Shown here in pieces: positions 17,821-26,694 of a DNA stretch of 37,243 nucleotides. Source of the DNA: Granulosicoccaceae bacterium. GTDB taxonomy: Bacteria; Pseudomonadota; Gammaproteobacteria; Granulosicoccales; Granulosicoccaceae. Made by a program: the position numbers and the translations under genes. The notes below the pieces were generated by a model. The model saw nothing but the letters and a program-made list of their open reading frames with translations, was not told where the DNA came from and did not search any database. The DNA lies in contig JAHDCO010000039.1 in assembly GCA_020629835.1 (NCBI GenBank), positions 1-37,243 of the forward strand. Reading direction: 5' to 3'. The stretch's first letter is position 1. Each line of letters starts with the position of its first letter.

Positions 17821-18124
17821 CTCTTTAAGTTTTGTAGCCCTTCAGGATACCGCTTTTGGAGGCTAAATTGAGGGAAAAAGATTCTGCCGCATCCGCACAT
17901 TCGCCCGGCTGCGCATCGCCCAAAAAACACTCTTGCTTGCCGCCGAGCTTTACATAACACCTATACTTTAATACTTATCACAATATTTTCATATATATCA
18001 ATGGATTAAGAGTTACTTAATAGACTGCAATGACTTTTGTATCAAGAAACAGCTTCAAATAGCCCTGAAGTGATATCCATATTTATTATTTAATAGCCAG
18101 CATATTTGTGACTGCTTCGACAGA

Positions 18125-18140
18125 AAGGTGAAAACACCTT
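18125..18140. promoter_or_regulatory. Dyad upstream of the cysD fusion, candidate operator
   Basis: AAGGTGAAAACACCTT has perfect 6-bp arms around AAAA, centred about 70 bases before the TTG start of the cysD fusion. It is not a + strand terminator because A residues, not T, follow. The fused protein carries helix-turn-helix motifs, so self-binding here is a natural hypothesis. Confidence 0.45.
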
Positions 18141-18203
18141 AAAAGCGGCATAAGTTTTGTTACATTCTGCAGCTAAGAGGAAAAACAGACACCATAATTC
18201 GCT

Positions 18204-19949
18204 TTGAACACCAGCTCTACAACTATTAAAGATTTAAATGCTCGACGTATTGATGCCGTCAAACGCCGTCTGGCCGGTGAATCGCTAGCAAAAATAAGTC
18301 AATCGGTTGATTTAAGCGTACCTACCGTTGTTGCAGCTATTAAAGCATTTGAGAAAAACGGTTGGGGTGGTGTTCCAGTCAAAAAACGAGGACGCCCTAC
18401 CCGTGGCAAGGCGCTCTCCACGGCACAAATTGATTCGTTGCGCCTTCACTGGATGGAGCAATCCATCGTCGCCGACAAGGCACTGAGTGAAGCCAACCTA
18501 CTCACTATCGACCGCTTGCATAACTGGCTATGCGGTCAAGAGCTGACGGTCAGCGCGGCAACCACCCAACGGTATGCGAGAAATTGGGGGTTAGCACCCG
18601 CCTCACCCGCTCAACGACTCGGCTCCAAACCCGGCGGCGAGGTAAAACGCTACATCGACCAGGCGCGACACAACAAACGCCGATTGGTGTGGGTAAGCGC
18701 GCACACGCTTCAACTTAACAACGAACCAGTGACCTTGCTGTGTGCACACACCGCACGTGGGCTCTGTCTTTCGGTACTGGTTCAACAGCTTCATTCACAT
18801 ACGTTGAGTGAATTTCTATCTGCGGTAACTACCCATCTAGGCACAGCCCTTGCGCCAGTAATGCAGCTATCTCCGGCTTTAGAGAAGTCGTGGATTCTGC
18901 CGTGGCAAACGAGCACTGGACTCAAGGCTCTGATCCTGCCGCCCGGTATGGAATCGAACACTCTCGAACGGACACTTAAATCAACGGCTTCAACTATGAC
19001 AGCGCTTAAAGACATCAAAGACAACGACAGCAACCTACTGCTCGCACCTGAGCGACTAACCCACCTTCAACGATTGGAAGCAGAAAGCATTCATATCATG
19101 CGTGAGGTGGTGGCTGAGGCTGAAAACCCCGTCATGATGTACTCGGTAGGTAAAGACAGTGCTGTCATGCTGCACCTGGCCGTCAAAGCCTTTTATCCAG
19201 CACCACCCCCATTTCCTTTACTGCACGTGGATACGACGTGGAAGTTTAAGGCCATGTATGAGTTTCGTGATTCGATTGCGAAAGAGCTCGGCTTTGAATT
19301 GCTTGTGCATCAAAACGAAGAAGGTATTCGCCAAGGCGTTAGCCCGTTTACGCACGGCTCTGAACTTCATACCGACATCATGAAAACGCAAGCGTTAAAA
19401 CAAGCCCTGGATAAGTACGGTTTTGATGTAGCGTTTGGTGGCGCGCGGCGCGATGAAGAAAAATCACGGGCGAAAGAACGTGTCTTTAGTTTTCGTACAT
19501 CAGCTCATCGCTGGGAACCCAAAAGCCAACGGCCAGAGCTGTGGAATTTATATAACGCTAAAAAACGTCAAGGTGAATCCATCCGAGTGTTCCCAATATC
19601 CAACTGGACAGAATTGGATATTTGGCAGTACATCCACCAGCAGTCCATTCCTATCGTACCGTTGTACTTCTCCGGGGAACGGCCCGTTGTTGAACGCGAT
19701 GGGCAATTAATTATGGTAGATGACGATCGAATGCCATTGCGAGATGGAGAAACCCCTGAAATGAAGCGTGTTCGCTTCCGAACCCTGGGCTGTTATCCCT
19801 TAACCGGTGCAGTGGAGTCAAACGCTACAACGCTCACCGATATCATTCAAGAAATGCTGCTGGCCACCACGTCGGAACGACAAGGCCGACTCATCGATCA
19901 CGACACCTCCGCCTCAATGGAGAAGAAAAAACAAGAGGGTTACTTCTAA
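18204..19949 (+). CDS. cysD: Sulfate adenylyltransferase subunit CysD with N-terminal IS630-transposase-like domain
   Basis: 581 residues. The C-terminal part (from Met265, base 18996) is a complete CysD, which with CysN makes APS from ATP and sulfate. It starts [19 protein letters not shown], has the PP-loop at 313-320 (YSVGKDSA) and [21 protein letters not shown] at 411-431. The first 264 residues are not part of CysD. They hold a helix-turn-helix (about 15-52), a basic linker (KKRGRPTRG), a second helix-turn-helix-like part (71-132) and a degenerate DDE-like core: VWVSAHT (162-168) stands where IS630 has W-x-D-E, and [15 protein letters not shown] (245-259) resembles LPPYSPELNPIE, with Glu255 retained. 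The frame is unbroken. An in-frame TAA at 18195 limits the start to TTG 18204, whose ribosome binding site is poor. Internal initiation at 18996 has no clear site either. The stop overlaps the cysNC start by one base. Confidence 0.88.
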   Translation: MNTSSTTIKDLNARRIDAVKRRLAGESLAKISQSVDLSVPTVVAAIKAFEKNGWGGVPVKKRGRPTRGKALSTAQIDSLRLHWMEQSIVADKALSEANLLTIDRLHNWLCGQELTVSAATTQRYARNWGLAPASPAQRLGSKPGGEVKRYIDQARHNKRRLVWVSAHTLQLNNEPVTLLCAHTARGLCLSVLVQQLHSHTLSEFLSAVTTHLGTALAPVMQLSPALEKSWILPWQTSTGLKALILPPGMESNTLERTLKSTASTMTALKDIKDNDSNLLLAPERLTHLQRLEAESIHIMREVVAEAENPVMMYSVGKDSAVMLHLAVKAFYPAPPPFPLLHVDTTWKFKAMYEFRDSIAKELGFELLVHQNEEGIRQGVSPFTHGSELHTDIMKTQALKQALDKYGFDVAFGGARRDEEKSRAKERVFSFRTSAHRWEPKSQRPELWNLYNAKKRQGESIRVFPISNWTELDIWQYIHQQSIPIVPLYFSGERPVVERDGQLIMVDDDRMPLRDGETPEMKRVRFRTLGCYPLTGAVESNATTLTDIIQEMLLATTSERQGRLIDHDTSASMEKKKQEGYF

Positions 19950-21859
19950 TGAATCAGCCAAACCACGATTTAATTGCAAGTGACATCGACGCGTACTTAA
20001 ACCAGCACGAAAACAAGAGTCTGCTTCGCTTTATCACCTGCGGAAGCGTTGATGACGGCAAAAGCACACTGATTGGCCGTTTGCTTTACGAAAGCAAGGT
20101 GTTGTTCGAAGACCAATTAGATGCGGTAGCCAGTGACTCAAAAAAGTGGGGCACGCAAGGTAAGGCCATGGACTTTGCACTCCTGGTGGATGGTCTGGCC
20201 GCTGAGCGTGAACAGGGTATAACGATTGATGTGGCTTATCGCTTTTTCGCCACTGACCACCGGAAGTTTATCGTTGCCGATACCCCAGGGCATGAGCAGT
20301 ACACTCGTAACATGGTTACCGGTGCATCCACTTGCGATGCGGCTGTTATCTTGTGCGATGCACGTCAAGGTGTGTTAACACAAACCCGCAGGCACAGTTA
20401 CCTACTCTCTTTATTGGGCATTCGCAACGTTGTGTTAGCGGTGAACAAAATGGACTTAATGAAATACGATGAATCGGTATACGAAGACATCGTTGAGGAT
20501 TATCAGGCGTTTGCCAAAGAGATTGGCTTGAACAACGTTACCGCCATTCCGATGTCCGCGCTGGCCGGCGATAACATTCTGGTTCGTAGCGATCAAATGC
20601 CTTGGTATCACGGCCCGACATTACTTTCGTACCTTGAAACCGCAGAAGTGAATGATGAGCATCGAAAAACCGCGCCGTTTCGCATGCCGGTGCAATGGGT
20701 GAATCGCCCTAACCTGAATTTTCGTGGTTTCGCCGGTACGGTTGCCAGTGGCTCTATTAAACCCGGTGACACGATTCGCGTTCAACCTTCAGGTAAAACC
20801 AGTTCAATCGCACGCATCGTAACTCATGATGGAGACTTAGCAGAAGCCATTCCCGGCCAAAGCATTACGCTAACCTTGAATGATGAAATTGATGTTTCAC
20901 GCGGGGACGTAATTTCAACTACTGATGAACCGGCAAGTACGGCTGATCAGTTCGAGACAACGTTGGTGTGGATGCACGATGAACCCATGCACAGCGGGCG
21001 TCCTTACTGGCTAAAGATTGGCACCAAAACCGTATCAGCGACCATCACGCAAATTAAGCATGAAGTTAACGTTAATACACTAGAACATACGGCCGCAAAG
21101 CAGTTAGAACTGAACGCCATCGGTGTTTGCAACATCAGCACCGATCAACCGATCGCATTTGATGCGTTTGCAGACAATCAAGAAACCGGTAGCTTTATCC
21201 TAATCGACCGAGTGAGCAATCACACCGTTGGTGCTGGGATGCTGCACTTTGCCCTGCGCCGTTCTGCCAATATTCACATGCAGGCTACCGATGTGAATAA
21301 AGAACGCCGCGCCGAGCTTAAAGGACAAAAGCCCGCGGTTGTCTGGTTTACCGGATTATCCGGCGCGGGCAAATCAACCGTTGCCAACCTCGTTGAAAAG
21401 AAGTTGGCTGCTGCGGGGCATCACACCTACTTACTCGATGGTGACAACGTTCGTCATGGATTAAACAAAGACCTTGGCTTTACCGATGCGGACCGCGTTG
21501 AAAACATTCGACGTATTGGCGAAGTCGCTGGGTTAATGGTGGACGCGGGTATGATCGTACTGACGGCATTTATCTCTCCATTTCGTTCAGAACGAGCGCT
21601 TGCTCGCAGTATCGTGGGTGAGGACGAATTCATCGAAGTGTATGTGGAAACACCACTGGCGGTTGCTGAAGAACGAGACCCTAAAGGCTTGTACAAAAAA
21701 GCACGTCGTGGCGAATTGAAAAACTTCACAGGGATTGACTCACCGTACGAAGCGCCTGAGAACGCCGAGATCTTAGTGGATACAGGTACCTTAAGCGCCG
21801 AGCAAGCCGCTGAGCGGGTAGTGGCAGAAATGAGAAAACGTGGTTTACTAGAAAGCTAG
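19949..21859 (+). CDS. cysNC: Bifunctional CysN/CysC: ATP sulfurylase GTPase subunit fused to APS kinase
   Basis: A 636-residue fusion. The CysN part (1-450) is an EF-Tu-like GTPase that drives APS formation: G1 GSVDDGKST (32-40), G3 DTPGH (111-115), G4 NKMD (166-169), then two beta-barrel domains. The CysC part (about 455-636) phosphorylates APS to PAPS: P-loop GLSGAGKST (469-477), [15 protein letters not shown], and [20 protein letters not shown]. The ATG overlaps the cysD TAA (TAATG), so the subunits are coupled. No reductase genes follow in the window. Confidence 0.97.
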   Translation: MNQPNHDLIASDIDAYLNQHENKSLLRFITCGSVDDGKSTLIGRLLYESKVLFEDQLDAVASDSKKWGTQGKAMDFALLVDGLAAEREQGITIDVAYRFFATDHRKFIVADTPGHEQYTRNMVTGASTCDAAVILCDARQGVLTQTRRHSYLLSLLGIRNVVLAVNKMDLMKYDESVYEDIVEDYQAFAKEIGLNNVTAIPMSALAGDNILVRSDQMPWYHGPTLLSYLETAEVNDEHRKTAPFRMPVQWVNRPNLNFRGFAGTVASGSIKPGDTIRVQPSGKTSSIARIVTHDGDLAEAIPGQSITLTLNDEIDVSRGDVISTTDEPASTADQFETTLVWMHDEPMHSGRPYWLKIGTKTVSATITQIKHEVNVNTLEHTAAKQLELNAIGVCNISTDQPIAFDAFADNQETGSFILIDRVSNHTVGAGMLHFALRRSANIHMQATDVNKERRAELKGQKPAVVWFTGLSGAGKSTVANLVEKKLAAAGHHTYLLDGDNVRHGLNKDLGFTDADRVENIRRIGEVAGLMVDAGMIVLTAFISPFRSERALARSIVGEDEFIEVYVETPLAVAEERDPKGLYKKARRGELKNFTGIDSPYEAPENAEILVDTGTLSAEQAAERVVAEMRKRGLLES

Positions 21860-21881
21860 TTTCTATCCCTACGGTTTTTTT

Positions 21882-22808
21882 ATGCGACGACTGATCATTG
21901 ATACCGACACCGCGTCTGACGACGCGGTGGCTATCATGATGGCTTTGGCACAGCCTAATATAAGCGTGGATGCGCTGACGATCGTAGCCGGTAATGTGAA
22001 CCTCAGCCAGGCCAGCCAGAACGCGCGTTTTGTACTCGAGCTATGCAACGCTTCGGTACCTGTTTACGAAGGCTGCCCTGCACCATGGCTACAACAGGCA
22101 GCACCGGCTGATTGGTTTCATGGTGAAGACGGCATGGGCAATCAACACTACCCGCCGCCACAACAACCAGCCGAATCCTTGCACGCAGTCAGTGCGCTCA
22201 TCGACCGGTTTAAAGCAGAGCCAGGTGAGATAGAACTGGTTACGCTGGGGCCACTGACCAATCTCGCCACAGCCCTTGCTATGGAGCCGCAATTAGCCGC
22301 GTGGATCAAACACACTTGGATTATGGGTGGTGCCGCTAACACGGTTGGTAACGTAACGCCTGCAGCGGAATACAACATCTGGTGTGACCCTGAAGCTGCA
22401 CAATGCGTTATCCAGTCCGGCCTCTCCATGACTCTGTTGGGTTGGGAACTTAGCTGTGACGAGGCGACGTTAAACCGCGCAGAAATGCAAGCAATTCGCG
22501 CACTGAACAACCAACGCGCAACCGTGGCTATCGATTGCAACGTACACGCGCTGCAAGCGGTGGAAACGCTACAAGGCCAAAATGGCCTAGCTCTGGCAGA
22601 CCCGGTGGCCATGGCCGTAGTACTGGATGAAAGCATCGCCACGTCCTTGGAACATTTTCACGTGGAGATCGCCGTGGGAAACACCAATACACGAGGTATG
22701 ACCATCGTCGATAAGCTTCACGTAACTGGCCAGCCAGCAAACGCTAGAGTTTGTCACGCTATCGATGCGATGCGATGGAAATCTCTGTTGACCTACGCTT
22801 TGTCATGA
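21882..22808 (+). CDS. Inosine/uridine-preferring nucleoside hydrolase
   Basis: A 308-residue protein of the nucleoside hydrolase family, which cleaves ribonucleosides to base and ribose. The calcium-binding motif DTDTASDDAVA is at residues 7-17. The EIELVTLGPLTNLATAL block and IMGGAANTVGNVTPAAEYNIWCDPEAA are family blocks, with the conserved Asn and Asp near the active site; LADPVAMAVVLD gives the last metal-site Asp. It has no signal peptide. It starts 22 bases after cysNC without a clear ribosome binding site, so it may be read from the cys transcript; a link to sulfate activation is not obvious. Confidence 0.93.
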   Translation: MRRLIIDTDTASDDAVAIMMALAQPNISVDALTIVAGNVNLSQASQNARFVLELCNASVPVYEGCPAPWLQQAAPADWFHGEDGMGNQHYPPPQQPAESLHAVSALIDRFKAEPGEIELVTLGPLTNLATALAMEPQLAAWIKHTWIMGGAANTVGNVTPAAEYNIWCDPEAAQCVIQSGLSMTLLGWELSCDEATLNRAEMQAIRALNNQRATVAIDCNVHALQAVETLQGQNGLALADPVAMAVVLDESIATSLEHFHVEIAVGNTNTRGMTIVDKLHVTGQPANARVCHAIDAMRWKSLLTYALS

Positions 22809-22913
22809 TTAAAACCAACAAACTGTGACTCAATCGAATGAGCACTGTACTGCTGTGGTCCTAAATTCGCATCCTTTCCAGGCACCTATCCATGGATCCA
22901 GATCTTGGTCTGC

Positions 22914-23402
22914 ATGCGCAATTTTGCTTCTCCAACAAAGAAGGCCGTTAAGAGAATGGCCCAAAGCGCGCTTTTGAGTAGCGTGTGCCTGCTGTCCGCG
23001 TGCGACCCCATCAGTGGAGGCAGCTTGCTGCTGGACTGCATTGATGACGACGGCCCGGTTTTGAGTCCGCGTATCCTACCCACACCCGTTTTGAACTACA
23101 GCTACGAAGCGGTTATTACCGCATCGATTGAAAACGAACCTTACGACGATCGATTTGAATATACGTTCACGCTTGGAGCAGGCTTACCCGAAGGGCTCAT
23201 CGTAGATACGTTTCAGCGGCAAGTACGCATTACCGGCGCCCCGACAGAACTGGGTGACTTTGCAATGCGCGTTGAAGTGGGTGTTGAAGACCCCACATCG
23301 GCCGATAGAGACCGGCGTTTATGCCGACGTAGTACGGCAATTAACTATGTCTTTAGTGTGGCTGAAACACTTGAAGAAGAGCAGGAAACGGCAACCGAGT
23401 AA
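22914..23402 (+). CDS. Small lipoprotein with Ig-like (He_PIG-type) fold signature, copy 1
   Basis: A 162-residue lipoprotein: residues about 13-29 are the signal peptide and LLSAC is the lipobox, with Cys30 lipidated; Asp at +2 would favour the inner membrane by the E. coli rule. The mature part has DCIDDDGPV, then ASIENEPYDDRFEYTFTLGAGLPEGLIVDTFQRQVRITGAPTELG in sequence blocks typical of the putative Ig (He_PIG) fold, and a Cys pair (Cys42 and one near 143) that could form a disulfide. It is a clear paralogue of the product at 24231. ATG 22914 is chosen over TTG 22905. No function is assigned. Confidence 0.75.
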   Translation: MRNFASPTKKAVKRMAQSALLSSVCLLSACDPISGGSLLLDCIDDDGPVLSPRILPTPVLNYSYEAVITASIENEPYDDRFEYTFTLGAGLPEGLIVDTFQRQVRITGAPTELGDFAMRVEVGVEDPTSADRDRRLCRRSTAINYVFSVAETLEEEQETATE

Positions 23403-23414
23403 AACCCTTCTAAG

Positions 23415-24137
23415 CTATTGCCGGCTTTTGTTCGGGTCGTACCAGGTTTGACATAACCGTTTTGAGTAAAGTGCACCGGGTATCAGAACCATCACAAACT
23501 GCATCAACAGTTGCTTTCGAGAGTACCAGTTCAGTTTCCGGGCGGATGTCTTGATCGTTTGATCAGGCAAAATCAGAAACGGCAGGTTTACTTTCTTACC
23601 CCATCGAGTTAGTCGGCGTGTTAACACCAGTTCTTCGCCCGCGTACAGTCGCGTATCAAAACCGCCGATCGCTTCGAACGCGTCACGTCGGCAAAAGATA
23701 AAACTGCCTGCTGCTAATCTAAAACGCTTTGATAAAAAATTCCATACGCGCAACACCCACTCGGCCGACCCTGTTGCCGGTTCATCCAGAGCAATAAGCA
23801 CCCCACCGGCAACTGCCGCGTCTGCCGCTAAGGCGTCTAAACCTGATTGCAGTAATTCAACGGTCAATGTCGTGTCTGCATCAAGGAACACTAACGCATC
23901 CGTATCTGCTGCTTTAGCCCCCGCATTGCGGGCGCGAGCAATCTGATTCTCTGGCTCAAATACGACCGTTGCTCCCGCTTCAGCTGCGATGCGTGCAGTG
24001 TCATCGGTTGAGTTGTTATCCACGACGATCAAGCTGCCGGCGTGAGTGCAGGCGTCCATCGACTGTTTCGCGTGATGCAGCGTGGACGGAAGGTAAGACG
24101 CTTCATTCCACGCAGGTATGATCAAGGTGTAATTCAT
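23415..24137 (-). CDS. Family 2 glycosyltransferase
   Basis: A 240-residue GT-A fold enzyme: YTLIIPAWNEASYLPSTL at the N-terminus, VVDNNSTDDTARIA for the nucleotide-sugar site, ARARNAGAK, and the metal-binding DxD as LDADTT near residue 85; later GAGEE-like acceptor block AGEELVLTRRL. It has a short hydrophobic patch near the C-terminus and is probably membrane-associated. ATG 24137 matches the start of the fold; the 17 codons of open frame before it lack family similarity. It lies on the minus strand between the two paralogous lipoprotein genes. The acceptor is unknown. Confidence 0.88.
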   Translation of the reverse strand: MNYTLIIPAWNEASYLPSTLHHAKQSMDACTHAGSLIVVDNNSTDDTARIAAEAGATVVFEPENQIARARNAGAKAADTDALVFLDADTTLTVELLQSGLDALAADAAVAGGVLIALDEPATGSAEWVLRVWNFLSKRFRLAAGSFIFCRRDAFEAIGGFDTRLYAGEELVLTRRLTRWGKKVNLPFLILPDQTIKTSARKLNWYSRKQLLMQFVMVLIPGALYSKRLCQTWYDPNKSRQ

Positions 24138-24230
24138 AGGATTTGTACGCAGCTGCTGCGAAAACAGCACACAGAAAAGCTTACACAAGCTACAGTGAAT
24201 GTAACTACTGCGTGAATCAAGGAAATACTC

Positions 24231-24692
24231 ATGCTACCGCGCCTGTACAAGACAAAAATTGGCCCATTCGGCTCGGTAGTCGTGCTCTCAGTTTTGTTAT
24301 CCGGGTGCGACCCGATAACCGATTTACTGGTGGACTGCCTGGATGATGATGGCCCCGTAATCACACCCACTGCGATACCCAGCCCCATACTGAATCAAAC
24401 GTATGACGTCAGGCTAACCGCCTCGATTGAAAATGAACCTAATGACGATCTTTTTGACTACGCAATTTCGGTATCCAACACGCTACCTACTGGCTTAAGC
24501 GCTGAAGTCTTCGAACGCCAAATTCGCCTAATCGGAACCGCCACCGAGCTGGGTACCTTTGAAGTGGATATCTCCGTTGTCGTGACCGATCCATTTTTTT
24601 CCGATCAAAGCACCACATCGGGAACCAGTAGCGGCTTATGTCGTAACAGCACTCAGCGCACGTATTTCATGACCGTCCTGCCTACCAATTAA
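24231..24692 (+). CDS. Small lipoprotein with Ig-like (He_PIG-type) fold signature, copy 2
   Basis: A 153-residue lipoprotein with lipobox LLSGC (Cys26, Asp at +2). It parallels the product at 22914 through CDPI, VDCLDDDGPVITP, LTASIENEPNDDLFDYAISVSNTLPTGL, VFERQIRLIGTATELGTFEVDI and a C-terminal LCRNST in place of LCRRST. Conserved paired cysteines suggest a disulfide. It has a good ribosome binding site (AAGGAAA, about seven bases before ATG). Its stop overlaps the start of the next gene (TAATG), so it is coupled to the membrane EEP protein. Confidence 0.78.
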   Translation: MLPRLYKTKIGPFGSVVVLSVLLSGCDPITDLLVDCLDDDGPVITPTAIPSPILNQTYDVRLTASIENEPNDDLFDYAISVSNTLPTGLSAEVFERQIRLIGTATELGTFEVDISVVVTDPFFSDQSTTSGTSSGLCRNSTQRTYFMTVLPTN

Positions 24693-25777
24693 TGGTCGCG
24701 CTCATGATAAAAATTTTTCTGATTATCCTGGCTGCAAGCTTTACCGTTACTACGTTTTTGCCCGTGCTAAAACATAAGCACTGGTTGGTCAGAGCCTTTG
24801 AATTTCCGCGTCTGCAAACCGTTGGCATCATCCTGAGTTGGCTGCTAATTGCCACAGCTTCCGGGCTCATAAACGAAAAACCCGTTGTCTACTTCACGGT
24901 GCTGGCCGTGATATGCCTGATTTATCAATTGAAATGGCTTGTGCCCTACACAAAGCTGAAGTCGGTTGAGCTAAAAGACACCGAATCCAGCGACGATCCT
25001 GAGATATCGTTACTGCTTATGAACGTGCTCATGAGCAATCACAACAGCGATGCGTTTCTAAATTTAGTAGAGGTATTTCAACCGGATTTAGTTATAACGC
25101 TTGAGTCAGATCTTTGGTGGCAAAACAAACTAAACACACTCAAAAACTATCCCCATCGCGTTCAAAGGCCAATGGACAACTTGTACGGTATGCATCTTTA
25201 TTCAAAGCGGCCGTTGGTATCACCCCATATCGACTACCTGGTGGACGACGACATTCCATCCATTTGCGCCAGAGTTCGTTTAAACGATAATTTAACGGTT
25301 CGTCTGCATGCGATTCACCCAAAACCACCTGCCCCTGGTGAGAGTGAAACATCACTCGAACGGGACATTGAGCTAATTGTTCTGGCAAGTACGCTTAAAG
25401 ATTCGAAAGAACCGATTATCGTCGCAGGCGACTTTAACGACGTGCCCTGGTCTCACAGTGTCAGGCAATTCAGAAAAATCAGTGGCTTGTTAGACCCACG
25501 CGTTGGCCGAGGTTTCTACAATACTTTTCATACCACAAGATGGTATTTTCGCTGGCCACTAGATCAATTCTTTACGTCATCCCACTTTCGAGTAAAGCTA
25601 TTCAAACGCTTACCGCATATCGGCTCTGATCATTACCCGCTATTTCTGAAATTAAGCGTTACGCCTATTGCAGACCCTGAGCAACTGCAAGAGACTTTAA
25701 TAGACGATACGGAGTATACAAAGCAAACCATGTCCACCGACAAGGCCGTAAATTCACGCAAACCTTCGATTCATTAA
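24692..25777 (+). CDS. Membrane-anchored endonuclease/exonuclease/phosphatase-fold protein
   Basis: A 361-residue protein with about three hydrophobic segments at residues 5-22, 43-60 and 66-85, then an EEP domain (about 105-322). Metal and catalytic residues fit the fold: Asn111 (LLMNVL), Glu138 (ITLESD), HP at 209-210, GDFND at 246-250 and SDHYP at 312-316. The family includes phosphodiesterases, phosphatases and DNases; three segments ahead of an EEP domain is a common architecture of uncharacterised proteins in this class. The domain side is probably periplasmic. The C-terminal 45 residues are polar. It is coupled to the lipoprotein gene just before it. Confidence 0.85.
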   Translation: MVALMIKIFLIILAASFTVTTFLPVLKHKHWLVRAFEFPRLQTVGIILSWLLIATASGLINEKPVVYFTVLAVICLIYQLKWLVPYTKLKSVELKDTESSDDPEISLLLMNVLMSNHNSDAFLNLVEVFQPDLVITLESDLWWQNKLNTLKNYPHRVQRPMDNLYGMHLYSKRPLVSPHIDYLVDDDIPSICARVRLNDNLTVRLHAIHPKPPAPGESETSLERDIELIVLASTLKDSKEPIIVAGDFNDVPWSHSVRQFRKISGLLDPRVGRGFYNTFHTTRWYFRWPLDQFFTSSHFRVKLFKRLPHIGSDHYPLFLKLSVTPIADPEQLQETLIDDTEYTKQTMSTDKAVNSRKPSIH

Positions 25778-25802
25778 TTGAACAGCCGATCGGTGCGCTG
25801 GG

Positions 25803-26663
25803 CTACTGATCAGCCGGTGTATACCGGGATAGAAAATCGAAAACATCCTGTTTCGCATCATTCAAAAATTCCAGTCGAATAGACAATCCGGCCACCACTT
25901 GAGCATGCCCTTCTCCTTCCAACAACAGCGCGGTATGCTCAACGCCTTGTTCCTCCAAAACCTCAGCGTAACGCTTCGTGTGTTTCGGTAGTACACGCTG
26001 ATCATCGGCACCGTGTATCAACAAGCTGGGCGGGTGGGTCGATGTAGCAAGCGCTGTGGGATTTACAGAATCAGGGTCAGCAACATCAGGAAATACGCGA
26101 ACGACCTCTTCCAAATCCAGGGGCAAATCGTAAGGGCCTGACAAACCGATCAACCCGACTAACCAGGGTTCGTCTTGAAAGTATTCGTCACTCGCAGTTA
26201 ATAGTGCCGCCGCATGGGCACCGGAGGAATGTCCCATCAATACAATGTCAGTAGAGGCTAGCCCTAGCGTTTCACTATTGTCGCGAAGATAAACAACCGC
26301 GTCTCTGACGTCATTTACGATGTCCGGGTAAACGACTTCAGGATGCAAGCGATAATTAGGAACGACCGTGGTGTAACCCTCCGACGCCAATGCGTGAGCA
26401 ACAAACTCGTAGTCCTCTTTAGCGCCTTCACGCCAGGCGCCACCGAAAATAAAAACAACGGTGGGAGCGGATTTGGGCTCGTTAGAATGATACACATCCA
26501 GTGTTTGCCGTTCGTTTGATCCATAGGCCACATTGGCAATTAGTGTATAACCGCTTTGTGGTGTGAGCTTATTTAATATGTCCAGCGGGCCAAGGTTGCC
26601 GCAGCCTGCCAGAAACACACTCGCCGCAACACACACTAATTGACTTGCTCGCTGTCTAAACAT
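25803..26663 (-). CDS. Lipoprotein alpha/beta hydrolase (BD-FAE / hormone-sensitive lipase-like)
   Basis: A 286-residue serine hydrolase carrying a lipoprotein signal (residues 1-20, FLAG before Cys21). The motifs are GGAWREG (oxyanion hole, about 74-80), GHSSGAH with Ser146 nucleophile, HGADDQRVLP giving the Asp and EGEGHAQV giving the His. Such enzymes are esterases of small esters or polysaccharide acyl groups. Gly at +2 would favour the outer membrane by the E. coli rule. It precedes no coupled gene, and the MFS gene lies 31 bases upstream of it on the same strand, so the two may be cotranscribed. Confidence 0.88.
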   Translation of the reverse strand: MFRQRASQLVCVAASVFLAGCGNLGPLDILNKLTPQSGYTLIANVAYGSNERQTLDVYHSNEPKSAPTVVFIFGGAWREGAKEDYEFVAHALASEGYTTVVPNYRLHPEVVYPDIVNDVRDAVVYLRDNSETLGLASTDIVLMGHSSGAHAAALLTASDEYFQDEPWLVGLIGLSGPYDLPLDLEEVVRVFPDVADPDSVNPTALATSTHPPSLLIHGADDQRVLPKHTKRYAEVLEEQGVEHTALLLEGEGHAQVVAGLSIRLEFLNDAKQDVFDFLSRYTPADQ

Positions 26664-26694
26664 GGGCTTCTAGCTCGGCTGGTGATTGTCACCG

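Larger units (their letters stand above)
17802..18203. other. 402-bp divergent gap between miaB and the cysD fusion
   Basis: No gene is supported here. The miaB-proximal 150 bases are GC-rich and include a hairpin at 17806-17820; the remaining 240 bases are AT-rich (runs such as ATTTTCATATATATC near 17990) and look like promoter DNA. It contains a 16-bp dyad at 18125-18140 and the AAGAGGAA run at 18175-18182. I could not pick a single convincing -35/-10 pair. Confidence 0.6.

Noticed and set aside
17802-17960. N-terminal extension of MiaB by 53 residues
   Set aside because: The sequence is Cys/Arg-rich and unlike MiaB; the family start [13 protein letters not shown] aligns at 17801.
18204-18995. 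Separate transposase gene with a sequencing error joining it to cysD
   Set aside because: The frame is continuous with no stop or start between the parts, CysD has no clear own ribosome binding site, and both catalytic Asp are missing, which argues for a retained non-transposing domain; an error cannot be fully excluded.
23415-24188. Longer glycosyltransferase start at 24188
   Set aside because: The first 17 codons do not fit the family; the fold begins with YTLIIPAWNE right after Met at 24137.
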